Assembly: GCA_019352875.1 (NCBI GenBank)
Contig: JAAAFW010000015.1
Location: forward strand, 782,046 to 846,045
Source of the DNA: Pedobacter cryoconitis
GTDB lineage: Bacteria; Bacteroidota; Bacteroidia; Sphingobacteriales; Sphingobacteriaceae
DNA: 64,000 nucleotides
Direction: 5' to 3'
Numbering within the stretch: the stretch's first letter is position 1; each line of letters begins with the position of its first letter. The translations under genes and the position numbers were made by a program. Below are positions 1 through 9,207 of the stretch, piece after piece. The notes under the pieces were generated by a model, which saw only the letters and a program-made list of their open reading frames with translations, searched no databases and was not told where the DNA came from.

Positions 1-227
1 ATTAATTTACTCTGAACAACCAGATCGTTGACCAGGGTTTTGCAACACAAGTCTTCCGCTGAAAGGTTCTGACTGGCTTTTACATCAGGAAGGTGGTGAT
101 GCGTAATATTGCTGTTATTCGTATGACTGTCGCTATGGGAGCTATTTTCCATACCTAATGCACAACCTATACCAACAATAGTATTGAGCAAGAATATGAC
201 TAACAGAAAGATAGCTCTACTTTTCAT
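1..227 (-). CDS. Small His-rich secreted protein, C-terminus cut by window edge
   Basis: It starts at the ATG ending at 227 and reads leftward off the window, so only the first 75 codons are present. Residues 4-20 form a hydrophobic signal peptide or membrane anchor after a Lys/Arg start. A polar Ser/Asn/His linker with HHH at 43-45 follows, then a Cys pair at 61-62. Small exported Bacteroidota proteins with His clusters and a CC pair (the HYC_CC_PP type) look similar, but I cannot fix the family from a fragment. A metal-related role would be a guess from the His and Cys residues. Confidence 0.55.
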   Translation of the reverse strand, partial: MKSRAIFLLVIFLLNTIVGIGCALGMENSSHSDSHTNNSNITHHHLPDVKASQNLSAEDLCCKTLVNDLVVQSKL

Positions 228-305
228 AACTATACAAATCTAGAATAAGATTAAAAAACAGATTTACATAATTCGGTTCTTTTTTTACATTTTCCTGTGC
301 ATTAC

Positions 306-905
306 CTAAACTCTTAACCCATAGACTATCTCTTTCGCTGTATCCAGTACCATATTCTGTTTCGCAGGTTCTTTTGTAGCCCTTCCAATGAGAATTGCAC
401 CCTCAATTATCGCTAGAATCGACAATGCAGTCTTTTCAATATTAATTCCGGCATGAAATTCTTTAGCTTTAATTCCATTTGTTATAATTTCCATAACAAT
501 GAAATTCCAGCACATCAGACCTTGCGCGGCTCGTACCCTTAATTCCTCATGCGTGTCGTCTGAGTCGACGATTGCATTTTGTATCGGGCACCCACCACTC
601 TCATTCATCTCCTTGTTCTGCTCATAGTAAACATCAATGTTTGCAATCAACTTTTCAGTGAATGTTTTTTTAGAACTTACGCGCGCTCTAATTGTCTCCA
701 GAGCCATTCCGAGATTGTAATCAAAAGCTGCGAGAGCAACTTCCTCTTTATTTTTGAAATTACCATAAATTCCTCCTTTAGTGAGATTAGTAGCTCTTGT
801 TAAGTCGGAAAGTGAAGTTCCAGCGAAACCCTGTTTGTTAAAAATAACGGCAGTAGCTTCAATTATGCGTTGACGTGTTTCTTCAGATTTCGGAATAAAT
901 TTCAT
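306..905 (-). CDS. TetR/AcrR family transcriptional regulator
   Basis: A ligand-responsive DNA-binding repressor of about 199 residues. The N-terminal TetR helix-turn-helix covers roughly residues 5-55 (TRQRIIEATAVIFNKQGF, then TKGGIYGNFKNKEE), and the C-terminal half is an all-helical ligand domain with a GGCPIQNA stretch typical of YxaF/LmrA-like members. I prefer the ATG at 905 over the one at 926, because TetR proteins usually begin a few residues before the helix and nothing upstream looks conserved. It lies 66 bases downstream of the SDR gene on the same strand, so the two are probably cotranscribed. Two identical palindromes upstream of the SDR gene are the likely operator. Confidence 0.9.
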   Translation of the reverse strand: MKFIPKSEETRQRIIEATAVIFNKQGFAGTSLSDLTRATNLTKGGIYGNFKNKEEVALAAFDYNLGMALETIRARVSSKKTFTEKLIANIDVYYEQNKEMNESGGCPIQNAIVDSDDTHEELRVRAAQGLMCWNFIVMEIITNGIKAKEFHAGINIEKTALSILAIIEGAILIGRATKEPAKQNMVLDTAKEIVYGLRV

Positions 906-971
906 ATACAAAGATAAGTAGTTCATATATACATTTATTGTTTAAAACCTGAAGATTCACGCCATGCATGT

Positions 972-1715
972 TTACAATCCTTGATTTAAGGTTTCGAGTG
1001 CAATTAGAGGATCTGAGAAATACTGATCGCGCAGCGCAGCAGTATCACCCACATAAATTTCATTTACATCATTCTGAATTCCCGCTATTAAGCTCCTCAC
1101 AACTACACCAGGGTCAATACCATTCTCCTCGCCACCAATACCTTTTGCAGCGTCTGTATTAACCAGTGACGGCTGTAATTCAAATACCTTTACAGCTGTA
1201 TCCATTGCTAGTGCGCGCCTTAAAGCAAGCGTATAGGAATGCAATGCAGCTTTGGTAGCCGAATAGCTAGGCAGGACTGCCAAAGGCACGTATACCACAT
1301 TGGAGGACACATTAACAATTGCCGCTTCCTGCTGATTCTTTAAGATCGGAAGTAACCTTTCGGTTAATCGGATAGGCGATAAGTAATTAACCAACATTTC
1401 ATGCTGGGCTTTTTCAAATGATTCCGGATCTTCTGCAACCCGGTAGATATAGGCTACCGCCGCATTATTAATTAATATACTTAGTTCTGGAAACTCATTA
1501 CTGACACGTTTAATTAAAGAGTCTACATCAGTTTCTATTGTGATATCAGCAGCAATGGCGATAACATTGAGTTCTTCACCTGCTTTTTTAATTTTATCAG
1601 CATTTCTACCTACTATAATAATCTTATTTCCCTGCTGACTCAATAGTTTTGCAGTTTCATAGCCTATGCCCGATCCACCACCAGTGATCAGTATCGTTTT
1701 ATTTGAAATATTCAT
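972..1715 (-). CDS. Short-chain dehydrogenase/reductase (DltE-like)
   Basis: An NAD(P)-dependent oxidoreductase of the classical SDR family, 247 residues, cytoplasmic. It has the cofactor-binding TGGGSGIG at 11-18, NNA at 83-85, and the catalytic Ser137/138, Tyr151 and Lys155 (YSATK). The sequence is of the type annotated as putative oxidoreductase DltE in many Bacteroidota; the substrate cannot be read from it. It is the first gene of a unit with the TetR gene. The promoter region contains a twin palindrome, so expression is probably induced when the TetR protein binds a small ligand. Confidence 0.9.
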   Translation of the reverse strand: MNISNKTILITGGGSGIGYETAKLLSQQGNKIIIVGRNADKIKKAGEELNVIAIAADITIETDVDSLIKRVSNEFPELSILINNAAVAYIYRVAEDPESFEKAQHEMLVNYLSPIRLTERLLPILKNQQEAAIVNVSSNVVYVPLAVLPSYSATKAALHSYTLALRRALAMDTAVKVFELQPSLVNTDAAKGIGGEENGIDPGVVVRSLIAGIQNDVNEIYVGDTAALRDQYFSDPLIALETLNQGL

Positions 1716-1785
1716 TTTGATGAATTTTAACTGTAAATATTTGTTGTTTAGTTATTCTGTTAAGCTTAAATTAAATAACAAAACA

Positions 1786-1842
1786 AATATATACCAATTG
1801 GTATCTGAAAAACAAGAAGACAGATACCAATTGGTATATATT
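1786..1842. promoter_or_regulatory. Twin palindromic operator for the TetR/SDR unit
   Basis: The 14-bp perfect palindrome ATACCAATTGGTAT occurs twice, at 1791-1804 and 1824-1837, with centres 33 bp apart, about three helical turns. The two copies also lie in a larger 22-bp inverted repeat (1786-1807 and 1821-1842, 13-nt spacer). The site is 76 bp upstream of the SDR start. Perfect short palindromes next to a TetR gene usually bind that repressor as dimers; the assignment to this TetR is inference. Confidence 0.75.
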
Positions 1843-1971
1843 AACAAGCGGGTGACAAAATTCGGTGACCATCACCTAAGCGAACGCTCAATTTCTTAAC
1901 AATTGTTATCAATTATAAGTCTTTCATACTAGAACTTTACAGCCTAATCGTTCTGTCAAAACAAAAAATAC

Positions 1972-3141
1972 ATGAAATACTTAAAACACTCATTATGGCT
2001 GTTAATGTCAATAATTTTAACAACCAGCTATGCGCAGAGTACAAGCAAATTAGCCAGTATCGATACCACAGCTATCTTTTACAAAAAGAACAAACTTCTA
2101 CCAGGTCAGATTAAACCCTGGGAAGACGGTATGCGTACCACCGGGAAGGCCGGCACTTATGAGTGGTGGTACTTTGACAGCAATCTGAAAGATGGCTCGA
2201 CTCTGGTCATTGTATTTTATACCAAAAGTCAATTTAACTTAAAAGGAGGTCTTGCACCAAGAGTCACATTTGAGCTAACCAAACCTGATGGTAAAGTTAT
2301 CAAACGATCTGCCACAGCAGATCAGAATAGTTTTTTTGCATCAACCGACAGTTGTTACGTCAAAGTTGGCTCTAATATTTTTAAAGGTAACCTTAATGAA
2401 TACGAGATCCATTTAGATATGGAAGGATTAAAGGCTGACATCAGTCTGACCGGTAATATATCTTCATGGCGCCCAGGTTCTGGATTTATGAATTTTAAAA
2501 AAGATAAAAGCACAAGTTTCTTTGCCTGGCTCCCTGCTGTACCTCATGGTGAGGTCAAAGGAAATATAAACATCGATGGTACTGACAACCTAATATCTGG
2601 TGTTGGTTACCATGATCATAACTGGGGTAACTCGCCTATGAATAAGCTCATACATCATTGGTATTGGGGACGCGCACGGGTTGGAGAATATGCTTTAATT
2701 GCTTCATACATCGTTTCTGAGAAAACATATGATTATGATGCTCAACCCATATTGTTATTGGTAAAGAACGGGAAAGTTATTTTAGATGATTTTCAGAAGG
2801 TAAAATTCTCCGCAGAAGATGTATATATTGACAGTAATACACTGAAACCTGTCGCCGGTAAATTAGTATATGAATATAACGACGACAATAAGCATTACAA
2901 GATAACTTTTAATCGTAAAAGAGATATTGTAAATAGGCGTTTTCTTAGCGGATTAAAGGGGCTTAAGCGTTCTCTCGCAAAGCTGTCTGGTTTCGATGGA
3001 GCTTATATGCGTTTTACAGGTGAAGTCACCATTGAGAAATTTGAAAATAATAAGGTGACAGAAACGACTACCGAAAAATCAGGCGTATGGGAAACAATGT
3101 ATTTTGGAAAGGCGCTAAAAGAAGAAGTTACCGGTCGATAA
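1972..3141 (+). CDS. Secreted CrtC/AttH-like lipocalin-fold protein
   Basis: A 389-residue exported protein. Residues 1-21 form a signal peptide ending near SYAQ. The mature part has EWWYFD at 64-69 and GYHDHNWG near 212-219, the hallmark pair of the double-lipocalin family that includes hydroxyneurosporene hydratase CrtC and AttH. The family binds hydrophobic ligands, and some members hydrate carotenoids. A signal peptide is unlike cytoplasmic carotenoid enzymes, so a general lipid- or isoprenoid-binding role is as likely as a catalytic one. It is a single gene, followed by a bidirectional terminator shared with gnd. Confidence 0.8.
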   Translation: MKYLKHSLWLLMSIILTTSYAQSTSKLASIDTTAIFYKKNKLLPGQIKPWEDGMRTTGKAGTYEWWYFDSNLKDGSTLVIVFYTKSQFNLKGGLAPRVTFELTKPDGKVIKRSATADQNSFFASTDSCYVKVGSNIFKGNLNEYEIHLDMEGLKADISLTGNISSWRPGSGFMNFKKDKSTSFFAWLPAVPHGEVKGNINIDGTDNLISGVGYHDHNWGNSPMNKLIHHWYWGRARVGEYALIASYIVSEKTYDYDAQPILLLVKNGKVILDDFQKVKFSAEDVYIDSNTLKPVAGKLVYEYNDDNKHYKITFNRKRDIVNRRFLSGLKGLKRSLAKLSGFDGAYMRFTGEVTIEKFENNKVTETTTEKSGVWETMYFGKALKEEVTGR

Positions 3142-3147
3142 GGCAAT

Positions 3148-3198
3148 ATTATTTAAACAAGAAAGGCACATTTTATGCGCCTTTCTTGTTTAAATAAT
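3148..3198. terminator. Bidirectional terminator between CrtC-like gene and gnd
   Basis: There is a 20-bp perfect inverted repeat (3148-3167 and 3179-3198) with an 11-nt loop. The inner half is GC-containing (AGAAAGGC) and the outer half AT-rich, giving U-rich ends on both strands. It sits between the convergent gene ends at 3141 and 3204. Confidence 0.85.
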
Positions 3199-3203
3199 AA
3201 TTT

Positions 3204-4658
3204 TTACACTCCGTATGTCGTAGAAGAAGTTTCTCCCCCTCGTCCGGTCCAGTTAGTATGGAAAAACTTACCACGCGGCTCATCAAGACGCTCATATGTA
3301 TGTGCACCAAAATAATCACGCTGTGCCTGCAGCAAATTAGCTGGAAGACGCTCACTTCTATAGCCGTCAAAATAGTTGATACCTGCGCTGATACAAGGTA
3401 CAGGTATTCCGTTCAGTACAGCAGCAGAAACGACACGACGCCATCCTGCCTGTGCATTCATGATTTTTTCTTTGAAGAAGTCGTCAAGAATAAGGTTCTG
3501 TAATTTTGGATTATTGTCGAAAGCTTCTTTAATCTTGCCCAGGAATGATGATCTTATAATGCATCCCTCACGCCACATCAGTGCTATACTCCCGTAATCA
3601 AGACTCCACCCGTACTCCGCAGCAGCAGCCTGAATCATTTGATAACCCTGTGCATAAGAAATAACCTTAGATGCGTAAAGTGCATCACGCAGATCATTAA
3701 TAAAAGCCTCTTTGTCACCTTCAAATGAAGGAGTCGGTCCACTTAAAACCTTAGACGCTGCAACCCGCTCATCTTTCAATGCAGATAGACATCTTGCAAA
3801 TACAGACTCGGCAATTAATGTTAACGGCACACCCAATTCAAGCGCTACAGTACCTGTCCATTTTCCGGTACCTTTTTGCCCGGCAGTATCTAATATCTGA
3901 TCAACCAGGGGAGCACCATTTTCATCTTTAAAAGCAAGGATATCACTGGTAATTTCAATCAGGTAACTGTTAAGTTCACCTTTGTTCCATTCATGAAATA
4001 CCTTCTGCATATCATCTGCCGACATTCCAAGCATCTCTTTCATTACCTGGTAGGTCTCATTGATTAACTGCATGTCACCGTATTCGATTCCATTATGAAC
4101 CATTTTTACGAAATGGCCCGAGCCACCGGATCCGATCCAGTCGCAGCAAGGAGAACCATCTTCCACTTTAGCAGCAATTGCCTGGAAAATAGGTTTCACA
4201 GCCGGCCATGCAGCCTCACTGCCACCTGGCATAATAGACGGACCTAATAATGCACCTTCTTCACCTCCGGAAACACCAGTTCCTACATAAAGCAGTCCTT
4301 TACTCTCTACAAATTTAACACGTCTTTCCGTGTCTGGAAAATGCGAATTCCCGCCATCTATAATAATGTCTCCCGGTTCCAAAAGTGGAATCAGGGTATC
4401 AATAAAGTCATCCACAGGACGTCCGGCTTTGACCATTAACATCACCTTGCGCGGACGCTTCAGGGAACCTATAAATTCTTCAATAGACATTGCGCCAAAA
4501 ATATTTTTGCCTTTGGCTCTGCCATTTACAAACTTTTCTACTTTATCAACGGTCCGGTTATACGCTGTAACATGAAAACCTTTACTTTCCATATTGAGAA
4601 TTAGGTTTTCGCCCATTACTGCAATACCGATAACGCCTATGTCAGATATCTCTTTCAT
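3204..4658 (-). CDS. gnd: 6-phosphogluconate dehydrogenase, decarboxylating
   Basis: Oxidative pentose phosphate pathway enzyme that converts 6-phosphogluconate to ribulose 5-phosphate, CO2 and NADPH; cytoplasmic homodimer. At 484 residues it has the length of the long (E. coli-like) family. The N-terminal Rossmann motif GIAVMGENL lies at 11-19, the catalytic-lysine segment HFVKMVHNGIEYGD near 182-195, and the signature ILDTAGQKGTGKWT near 257-270. No zwf or pgl gene is adjacent, so it is a stand-alone gene here. Confidence 0.97.
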   Translation of the reverse strand: MKEISDIGVIGIAVMGENLILNMESKGFHVTAYNRTVDKVEKFVNGRAKGKNIFGAMSIEEFIGSLKRPRKVMLMVKAGRPVDDFIDTLIPLLEPGDIIIDGGNSHFPDTERRVKFVESKGLLYVGTGVSGGEEGALLGPSIMPGGSEAAWPAVKPIFQAIAAKVEDGSPCCDWIGSGGSGHFVKMVHNGIEYGDMQLINETYQVMKEMLGMSADDMQKVFHEWNKGELNSYLIEITSDILAFKDENGAPLVDQILDTAGQKGTGKWTGTVALELGVPLTLIAESVFARCLSALKDERVAASKVLSGPTPSFEGDKEAFINDLRDALYASKVISYAQGYQMIQAAAAEYGWSLDYGSIALMWREGCIIRSSFLGKIKEAFDNNPKLQNLILDDFFKEKIMNAQAGWRRVVSAAVLNGIPVPCISAGINYFDGYRSERLPANLLQAQRDYFGAHTYERLDEPRGKFFHTNWTGRGGETSSTTYGV

Positions 4659-4750
4659 TTTTATTTATACAATGGTTAATTTTTTGTTAAATTATAATTT
4701 AACTCTAATATATCGTAATAAATCTGCTAATTAATCAAGCAACACTAATT

Positions 4751-5209
4751 ATGCACTTAACAGAAGATCTTGCAAAACACGTTAGAGACGTTCATTTCGG
4801 GGGAAACTGGACAACTTCAAATTTGAAAGACAATTTAAAAAATGTGACCTGGCAACAGGCCACAACCAAATTCCGGTCATTTAATACAATAGCTGCACTG
4901 GTCTTTCATATCAACTACTATATCAATGCGGTTCAAAAAGTATTAGCAGGCGAAGCACTTCAGGCTAGTGATAAATATAGTTTCGATGTGCCCCCGGTAA
5001 ATTCCGAACAAGATTGGAATACGCTTCTGGAAAAAACCTGGGCGGATGCCGAGAATTTCGCTTTACTCATTGAAAAACTTCCGGACAGTATACTTTCAGA
5101 GAATTTTACTGCCGAAAAGTACGGGAGTTATTACAGAAATATTCAGGGAATTATTGAGCACACACACTACCATCTCGGCCAGATTGCAATCCTAAAGCAG
5201 CTTCTATGA
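4751..5209 (+). CDS. DinB-like four-helix protein
   Basis: A 152-residue soluble protein of the DinB/YfiT-like putative metalloenzyme fold. His residues sit where the family binds a metal: one in VFHINYY near 56 and two in EHTHYHLGQI near 137-142. Bacteroidota carry many such proteins, some acting as bacillithiol- or mycothiol-type S-transferases, most without a known substrate. It is followed 36 bases later by a thioesterase on the same strand, so the two may be cotranscribed. Confidence 0.8.
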   Translation: MHLTEDLAKHVRDVHFGGNWTTSNLKDNLKNVTWQQATTKFRSFNTIAALVFHINYYINAVQKVLAGEALQASDKYSFDVPPVNSEQDWNTLLEKTWADAENFALLIEKLPDSILSENFTAEKYGSYYRNIQGIIEHTHYHLGQIAILKQLL

Positions 5210-5245
5210 CTGTGATTTAAAATATAATTTGGATCTTTACAGCCT

Positions 5246-5638
5246 ATGCAAGACTACCTGTTTGAAATCCAGTTAAAAGTCAGAGATTATGAGTGTGATA
5301 TCCAGGGCATTGTAAATAATGCCGTTTACCAGTCGTATCTTGAACATGCCCGGCATGAATACCTGCAATCGAAATCCATTTCATTCAAACAATTAACCGA
5401 AGAAGGCAAAATGCTAATGGTATCCAGGATTGAGATGGATTTTAAACGGTCCCTTACCTCCGGTGACAGCTTCCTGGTTAAACTAAAGATTGCAAGACAG
5501 GGAATAAAGCTGATATTTTTTGAGGATATCTACCGTGTGTCAGATCAGGCGCTTTGCCTGAAGGCCAAAGTCGAGGTTATAGCACAGATAGACGGCAAGC
5601 TAACCAGAGGAGAAATATTTGACACGCTTAATCTTTAA
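5246..5638 (+). CDS. Acyl-CoA thioesterase, 4HBT (hotdog) family
   Basis: A 130-residue hotdog-fold thioesterase that hydrolyses acyl-CoA thioesters. The N-terminal segment has the family layout: V-R-D-Y-E-C-D, then GIVNNAVYQSYLEHAR. The Asp of YECD is the usual 4HBT catalytic Asp, although the following residues (IQGIVNN) differ slightly from the canonical DxxGHVNN. It resembles YbgC/FadM-type enzymes. Its last four bases overlap the convergent antiporter gene end. Confidence 0.88.
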   Translation: MQDYLFEIQLKVRDYECDIQGIVNNAVYQSYLEHARHEYLQSKSISFKQLTEEGKMLMVSRIEMDFKRSLTSGDSFLVKLKIARQGIKLIFFEDIYRVSDQALCLKAKVEVIAQIDGKLTRGEIFDTLNL

Positions 5639-7248
5639 AGGGCTTCATGATTGCGCTGAATTTTAAGCTCATTGAGATCCAGCTGCATTTCAGCTTTACG
5701 GATTTCCTCATCACTAAAAAACTTCTCCCTTCTCAACTGAAACAGCTCCTTACGCTGCAGCGCATAAATATCAAATAGCATCTTATGATAATATCCTATT
5801 TCTTCCAGTTCCGTTTCATCACATTCCAGTGATGCTAGCTGCCCCTGGGTTCTTGATATATCATTTTCCAGGCTGGATTTATAAAAACCAACCAATTCAT
5901 TTTCGAGAATAGCATGCTGATACTTTTCCTCCAGTAAAGTTAACGCGATTCTGTCCAGCCGTAGTTTTATCCCTGCTTGCTGTTCCTCCTCCCGGATGAG
6001 ATGATCAGTATCTTTTAATTTAATAAGCTTAATCACAAAAGGCAAAGTCAACCCCTGAAACACAAGCGTAACAAAAATTACAACGAATGTTATAAATATG
6101 ATCAGATTGCGCTGTGGAAAAGTTGTACCATCCAGCATGAGTAAAGGTATTGAAAGCGCAGTAGCAAGAGATACCACACCACGCATGCCGGCCCAACTAA
6201 TTACGAACGGACCTTTCCACCCTAAAGTAGGCTCCTGCCTTACTTTCGCACTTAACCACCGCGGAAGATAAGTTGCCGGGTATACCCAAAGAAACCGGAG
6301 CGAAATTGTTATAGCACTGATAATCAATCCATACTTGATTCCGTCAGCAACAGAATAATCACCAAGCCCCATAATAATCTCAGGAAGTTCAAGACCTATT
6401 AAAATAAAGACGAGTGCATTCATCACAAAAATCATCGTAGTCCAGACACCAAGCATATTCATCCGGGTATGTCCGGTATTGAATATCTCATGTGAACGAT
6501 ACGACATAAAAAGTCCGCCACTCACAACAGCCATTACTCCGGAAAAATGAAATTGTTCTGCAATCAGAAACAATAAGTACGGGGTCATTACTGTGATAGC
6601 AGCATCAATGGCTGGCGTAGTGGGCAGGAAACGGTGAATAAAATATACAATATGTGCCCCTGCAAGTCCTACCACCACCCCCATGCCGGCGACCACAAAA
6701 AATTGTCCTGTCGCTTCCTGCATAGAGAAAGTTCCTGTCAACACCGCCAGTAAGGCAAATTTAAACACGATAAGAGAAGATGCATCATTAACCAGGCTTT
6801 CTCCCTCCAGAATTGTCATCAGGCGCTTTGGAACGCTCATGCCCTTTAAAACCGTTGCGGCTGCAACAGCATCGGGTGGCGAAACGATACCGCCAAGTAA
6901 AAACCCCAGGGCCAGTGTGAATCCGGGGATAAAGGATACTGATGTATAAGCAATAACAGTAGAGGTGAAAAACACCAGACCAAAAGCGAGCAATCCAATC
7001 GGTCTTTTCCATTTCCAGAAGTCATTCCATGAAGTATACCAGGCGGCTTCATATAACAGCGGCGGTAAAAAAATCAGAAAGATCAGTTCAGGATCAAGAT
7101 GAAGTAGCGGCACACCAGGGATAAAACTTATTCCCAATCCGGCAATAACCAAAAAAATAGGGTAAGCAACTTTTATTTTCTGCGCGAGCATTACCAGCAG
7201 GAATACCACGAACAGTAGTCCCAGGATCAGAAGTAAGGTGTGGTGCAT
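5635..7248 (-). CDS. Na+/H+ antiporter, CPA1/NhaP family
   Basis: An inner-membrane monovalent cation/proton antiporter of 537 residues. There are about 12 hydrophobic segments in the first 410 residues, with the conserved SPPDAVAA near 127 and the ion-binding ND pair in GESLVNDASS near 153-157. A 120-residue charged cytoplasmic tail with coiled-coil character (many Glu, Lys and Leu) follows, as in E. coli YjcE-like members. Its role is pH and Na+ homeostasis. The 3' end overlaps the convergent thioesterase gene by 4 bp, so any terminator must lie inside that gene. Confidence 0.93.
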   Translation of the reverse strand: MHHTLLLILGLLFVVFLLVMLAQKIKVAYPIFLVIAGLGISFIPGVPLLHLDPELIFLIFLPPLLYEAAWYTSWNDFWKWKRPIGLLAFGLVFFTSTVIAYTSVSFIPGFTLALGFLLGGIVSPPDAVAAATVLKGMSVPKRLMTILEGESLVNDASSLIVFKFALLAVLTGTFSMQEATGQFFVVAGMGVVVGLAGAHIVYFIHRFLPTTPAIDAAITVMTPYLLFLIAEQFHFSGVMAVVSGGLFMSYRSHEIFNTGHTRMNMLGVWTTMIFVMNALVFILIGLELPEIIMGLGDYSVADGIKYGLIISAITISLRFLWVYPATYLPRWLSAKVRQEPTLGWKGPFVISWAGMRGVVSLATALSIPLLMLDGTTFPQRNLIIFITFVVIFVTLVFQGLTLPFVIKLIKLKDTDHLIREEEQQAGIKLRLDRIALTLLEEKYQHAILENELVGFYKSSLENDISRTQGQLASLECDETELEEIGYYHKMLFDIYALQRKELFQLRREKFFSDEEIRKAEMQLDLNELKIQRNHEAL

Positions 7249-7382
7249 AAATTATATCTGAAAGCTTATTATGATATATTGTAATGAATATTGTTCATGT
7301 ATACAAGTTAATTAAAATTCGAGCACAAATAAAACTATAACTTATCTTTAGCATCCGGCAGATTCCGGAAGCATTTTACTTT

Positions 7383-8546
7383 ATGAAGCGTCCACAAATG
7401 GAGTCAAGATACAAAACCTACGATTATATCATAGCCGGAACAGGGGCCGCAGGCCTTAGCCTGCTTTGCCATATTCTTTCCAGTGACAATCTGAAGGATA
7501 AAAGCATATTACTAATAGACAGAGACCTGAAAGATAAAAATGACCGCACCTGGTGTTTTTGGGATACTGGAGAAAGTCCTTTTGAAAGCTGTTTAAAACA
7601 TACCTGGAAAAAACTGTATTTCCATTCCCCGGATTGTTCCAGACTTCTTGACATAAAACCCTATGCCTATAAAATGCTTGATAGCCTTTCTTTTTACAAG
7701 TATTGTTTTAACCTGATAAAGGACAAGACTAATATCAGTTTTATACAAGATGACATTCAACACATCGATCAGGAAGAAGGATTGGTGGCAGGTCTGAAGG
7801 ACAGTTACCAGGCAACATACATCTTTAACAGTATTCTGTTTAAGAATACAGCTAAGCTACCTGGAAAGCACTATCTGGTACAACATTTCAAAGGAATTTT
7901 TATACAAACCAAATTCCCTGTATTTAACCCTGAAGAGGCTACACTGATGGATTTCAGAATTCCACAGCATAACGACTGCAGATTTGTATATGTACTTCCT
8001 GTGAATCAGACTGAAGCATTAATAGAATATACTGGATTTTCCAAAGAAGCATTAAGTCAGGAATACTACGATCAGGAACTGCGCTCCTATATACAGGATT
8101 ACCTGAATATCAGCAGCTACACAATTACCCATGAAGAATTTGGAATAATTCCGATGACAGATGCTCCGTTTGATAAAGGCAGTAAAAAACTCGTTAATAT
8201 CGGAACTGCCGGAGGAGCAACAAAAGCTTCTACAGGATATACATTTAGTTTTATTCAGAAACAATGCGCGAAAATAGCTGACAACCTTTCTAATGGCAGG
8301 CATCCGCTTTTTCAAAGCAGCAAACAGCTTGACAAGTACAGGTTTTATGACAGCATATTTTTACGCGTATTGTCGGAGAAACGAATCCCTGCAGTATCTG
8401 TTTTCAATGCCATGTTCAGCAAATTGCCGGCAAAGGTTATCTTGTCATTTTTAGATGAAGAAAGTAGTCTTTTTGACGATATTCGTTTAATGTATACGCT
8501 GGATAAGGCTGTATTTCTCTCTGCAGCCTTAAGAAACTTTTTTTAA
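7383..8546 (+). CDS. crtY: Lycopene cyclase
   Basis: A FAD-dependent lycopene beta-cyclase family protein of 387 residues, converting lycopene to beta-carotene at the membrane. It has the dinucleotide-binding IIAGTGAAGL near 16-25, the family signature DRTWCFW at 54-60, GTAGGATKASTGYTF near 276-290, and FLDEES near 359-364, matching the catalytic FLEET-like motif. The ATG at 7383 or 7398 could be the start. No crtB, crtI or crtZ lies in the window, so it is an isolated pathway gene here; pigments of zeaxanthin type are common in this bacterial group. Confidence 0.9.
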   Translation: MKRPQMESRYKTYDYIIAGTGAAGLSLLCHILSSDNLKDKSILLIDRDLKDKNDRTWCFWDTGESPFESCLKHTWKKLYFHSPDCSRLLDIKPYAYKMLDSLSFYKYCFNLIKDKTNISFIQDDIQHIDQEEGLVAGLKDSYQATYIFNSILFKNTAKLPGKHYLVQHFKGIFIQTKFPVFNPEEATLMDFRIPQHNDCRFVYVLPVNQTEALIEYTGFSKEALSQEYYDQELRSYIQDYLNISSYTITHEEFGIIPMTDAPFDKGSKKLVNIGTAGGATKASTGYTFSFIQKQCAKIADNLSNGRHPLFQSSKQLDKYRFYDSIFLRVLSEKRIPAVSVFNAMFSKLPAKVILSFLDEESSLFDDIRLMYTLDKAVFLSAALRNFF

Positions 8547-8572
8547 AACGACTAAATTAATCCGCCGGTAAA

Positions 8573-9151
8573 TTATTCCAACAAATTATGAATTGCTGCA
8601 TGCTGCAGCAACATGATAGTTTTACCATCTCTGATTTCGCCGTTGGTCATCATTTCTAACGCCCGGTCAAAAGGGATTTCCAACACTTCAATGTTCTCAT
8701 CTTCAGATTTAAGACCACCTCCGGCATTCACTTTCATCTCAGCAGTATATTCAGCAATGAAAAAATAAATAAGCTCCGTCACTGAGCCGGGTGACATGTA
8801 AGCTTCAAAAACCTTACGTACCTTTTCTACCCTGAAACCAGTTTCTTCCTCCGTTTCTCTTCTGATACAATCTTCGGGATTATCCTTATCAAGCAAACCC
8901 GCACAACATTCTATCATATATCCGCTTTCGTTGCCGTTGATGAATGTTGGCATTCTGAACTGCCTGGTTAAAATAACAGATCTGCGTTTTCTGTTATATA
9001 AAAGAATAGTAGCCCCGTTTCCTCTATCGTAAGCCTCTCTGGCTTGAACAGATACTGTCCCATCCGAATGTGTGACCTCAAAACTTATTTTATTCAGTAC
9101 ATACCAGTTGTCAGACAGCACCTCAGATTTTGTTATTTTTATTGTATTCAT
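8573..9151 (-). CDS. nudK: GDP-mannose pyrophosphatase (Nudix)
   Basis: It hydrolyses GDP-mannose to GMP and mannose 1-phosphate. It matches E. coli NudK along its length as I remember that protein: YDRGNGATILLYN near 41-53, a Nudix helix ending RRETEEETGF, YMSPGSVTELIYFF, and IRDGKTIMLL near the end. The ATG at 9151 gives the usual length of 192; the upstream ATG at 9172 would place the start inside the operator. It is divergent from a DeoR-family regulator, with two palindromes between the genes, so it is probably regulated by that protein. Confidence 0.93.
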   Translation of the reverse strand: MNTIKITKSEVLSDNWYVLNKISFEVTHSDGTVSVQAREAYDRGNGATILLYNRKRRSVILTRQFRMPTFINGNESGYMIECCAGLLDKDNPEDCIRRETEEETGFRVEKVRKVFEAYMSPGSVTELIYFFIAEYTAEMKVNAGGGLKSEDENIEVLEIPFDRALEMMTNGEIRDGKTIMLLQHAAIHNLLE

Positions 9152-9162
9152 AGACAGATCAC

Positions 9163-9196
9163 ATTTGATCAATTTTGATTATATTTGATCAAATAT
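9163..9196. promoter_or_regulatory. Paired TTTGATCAAA palindromes between nudK and deoR-type gene
   Basis: A 16-bp perfect palindrome ATATTTGATCAAATAT lies at 9181-9196. A second, slightly imperfect copy ATTTGATCAATT is centred 20 bp away at 9168.5, with an extra TTTTGAT half-site between them. The whole cluster sits in the 56-bp gap between the preferred starts at 9151 and 9208. Binding by the DeoR-family protein, and so joint control of both genes, is inference. Confidence 0.75.
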
Positions 9197-9207
9197 GTTT
9201 AATATAC

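Noticed and set aside
7383..8546. A carotenoid gene cluster built on crtY and the CrtC-like protein at 1972.
   Set aside because: They are 4 kb apart with unrelated genes between, and the CrtC-like protein is exported; there is no cluster here.
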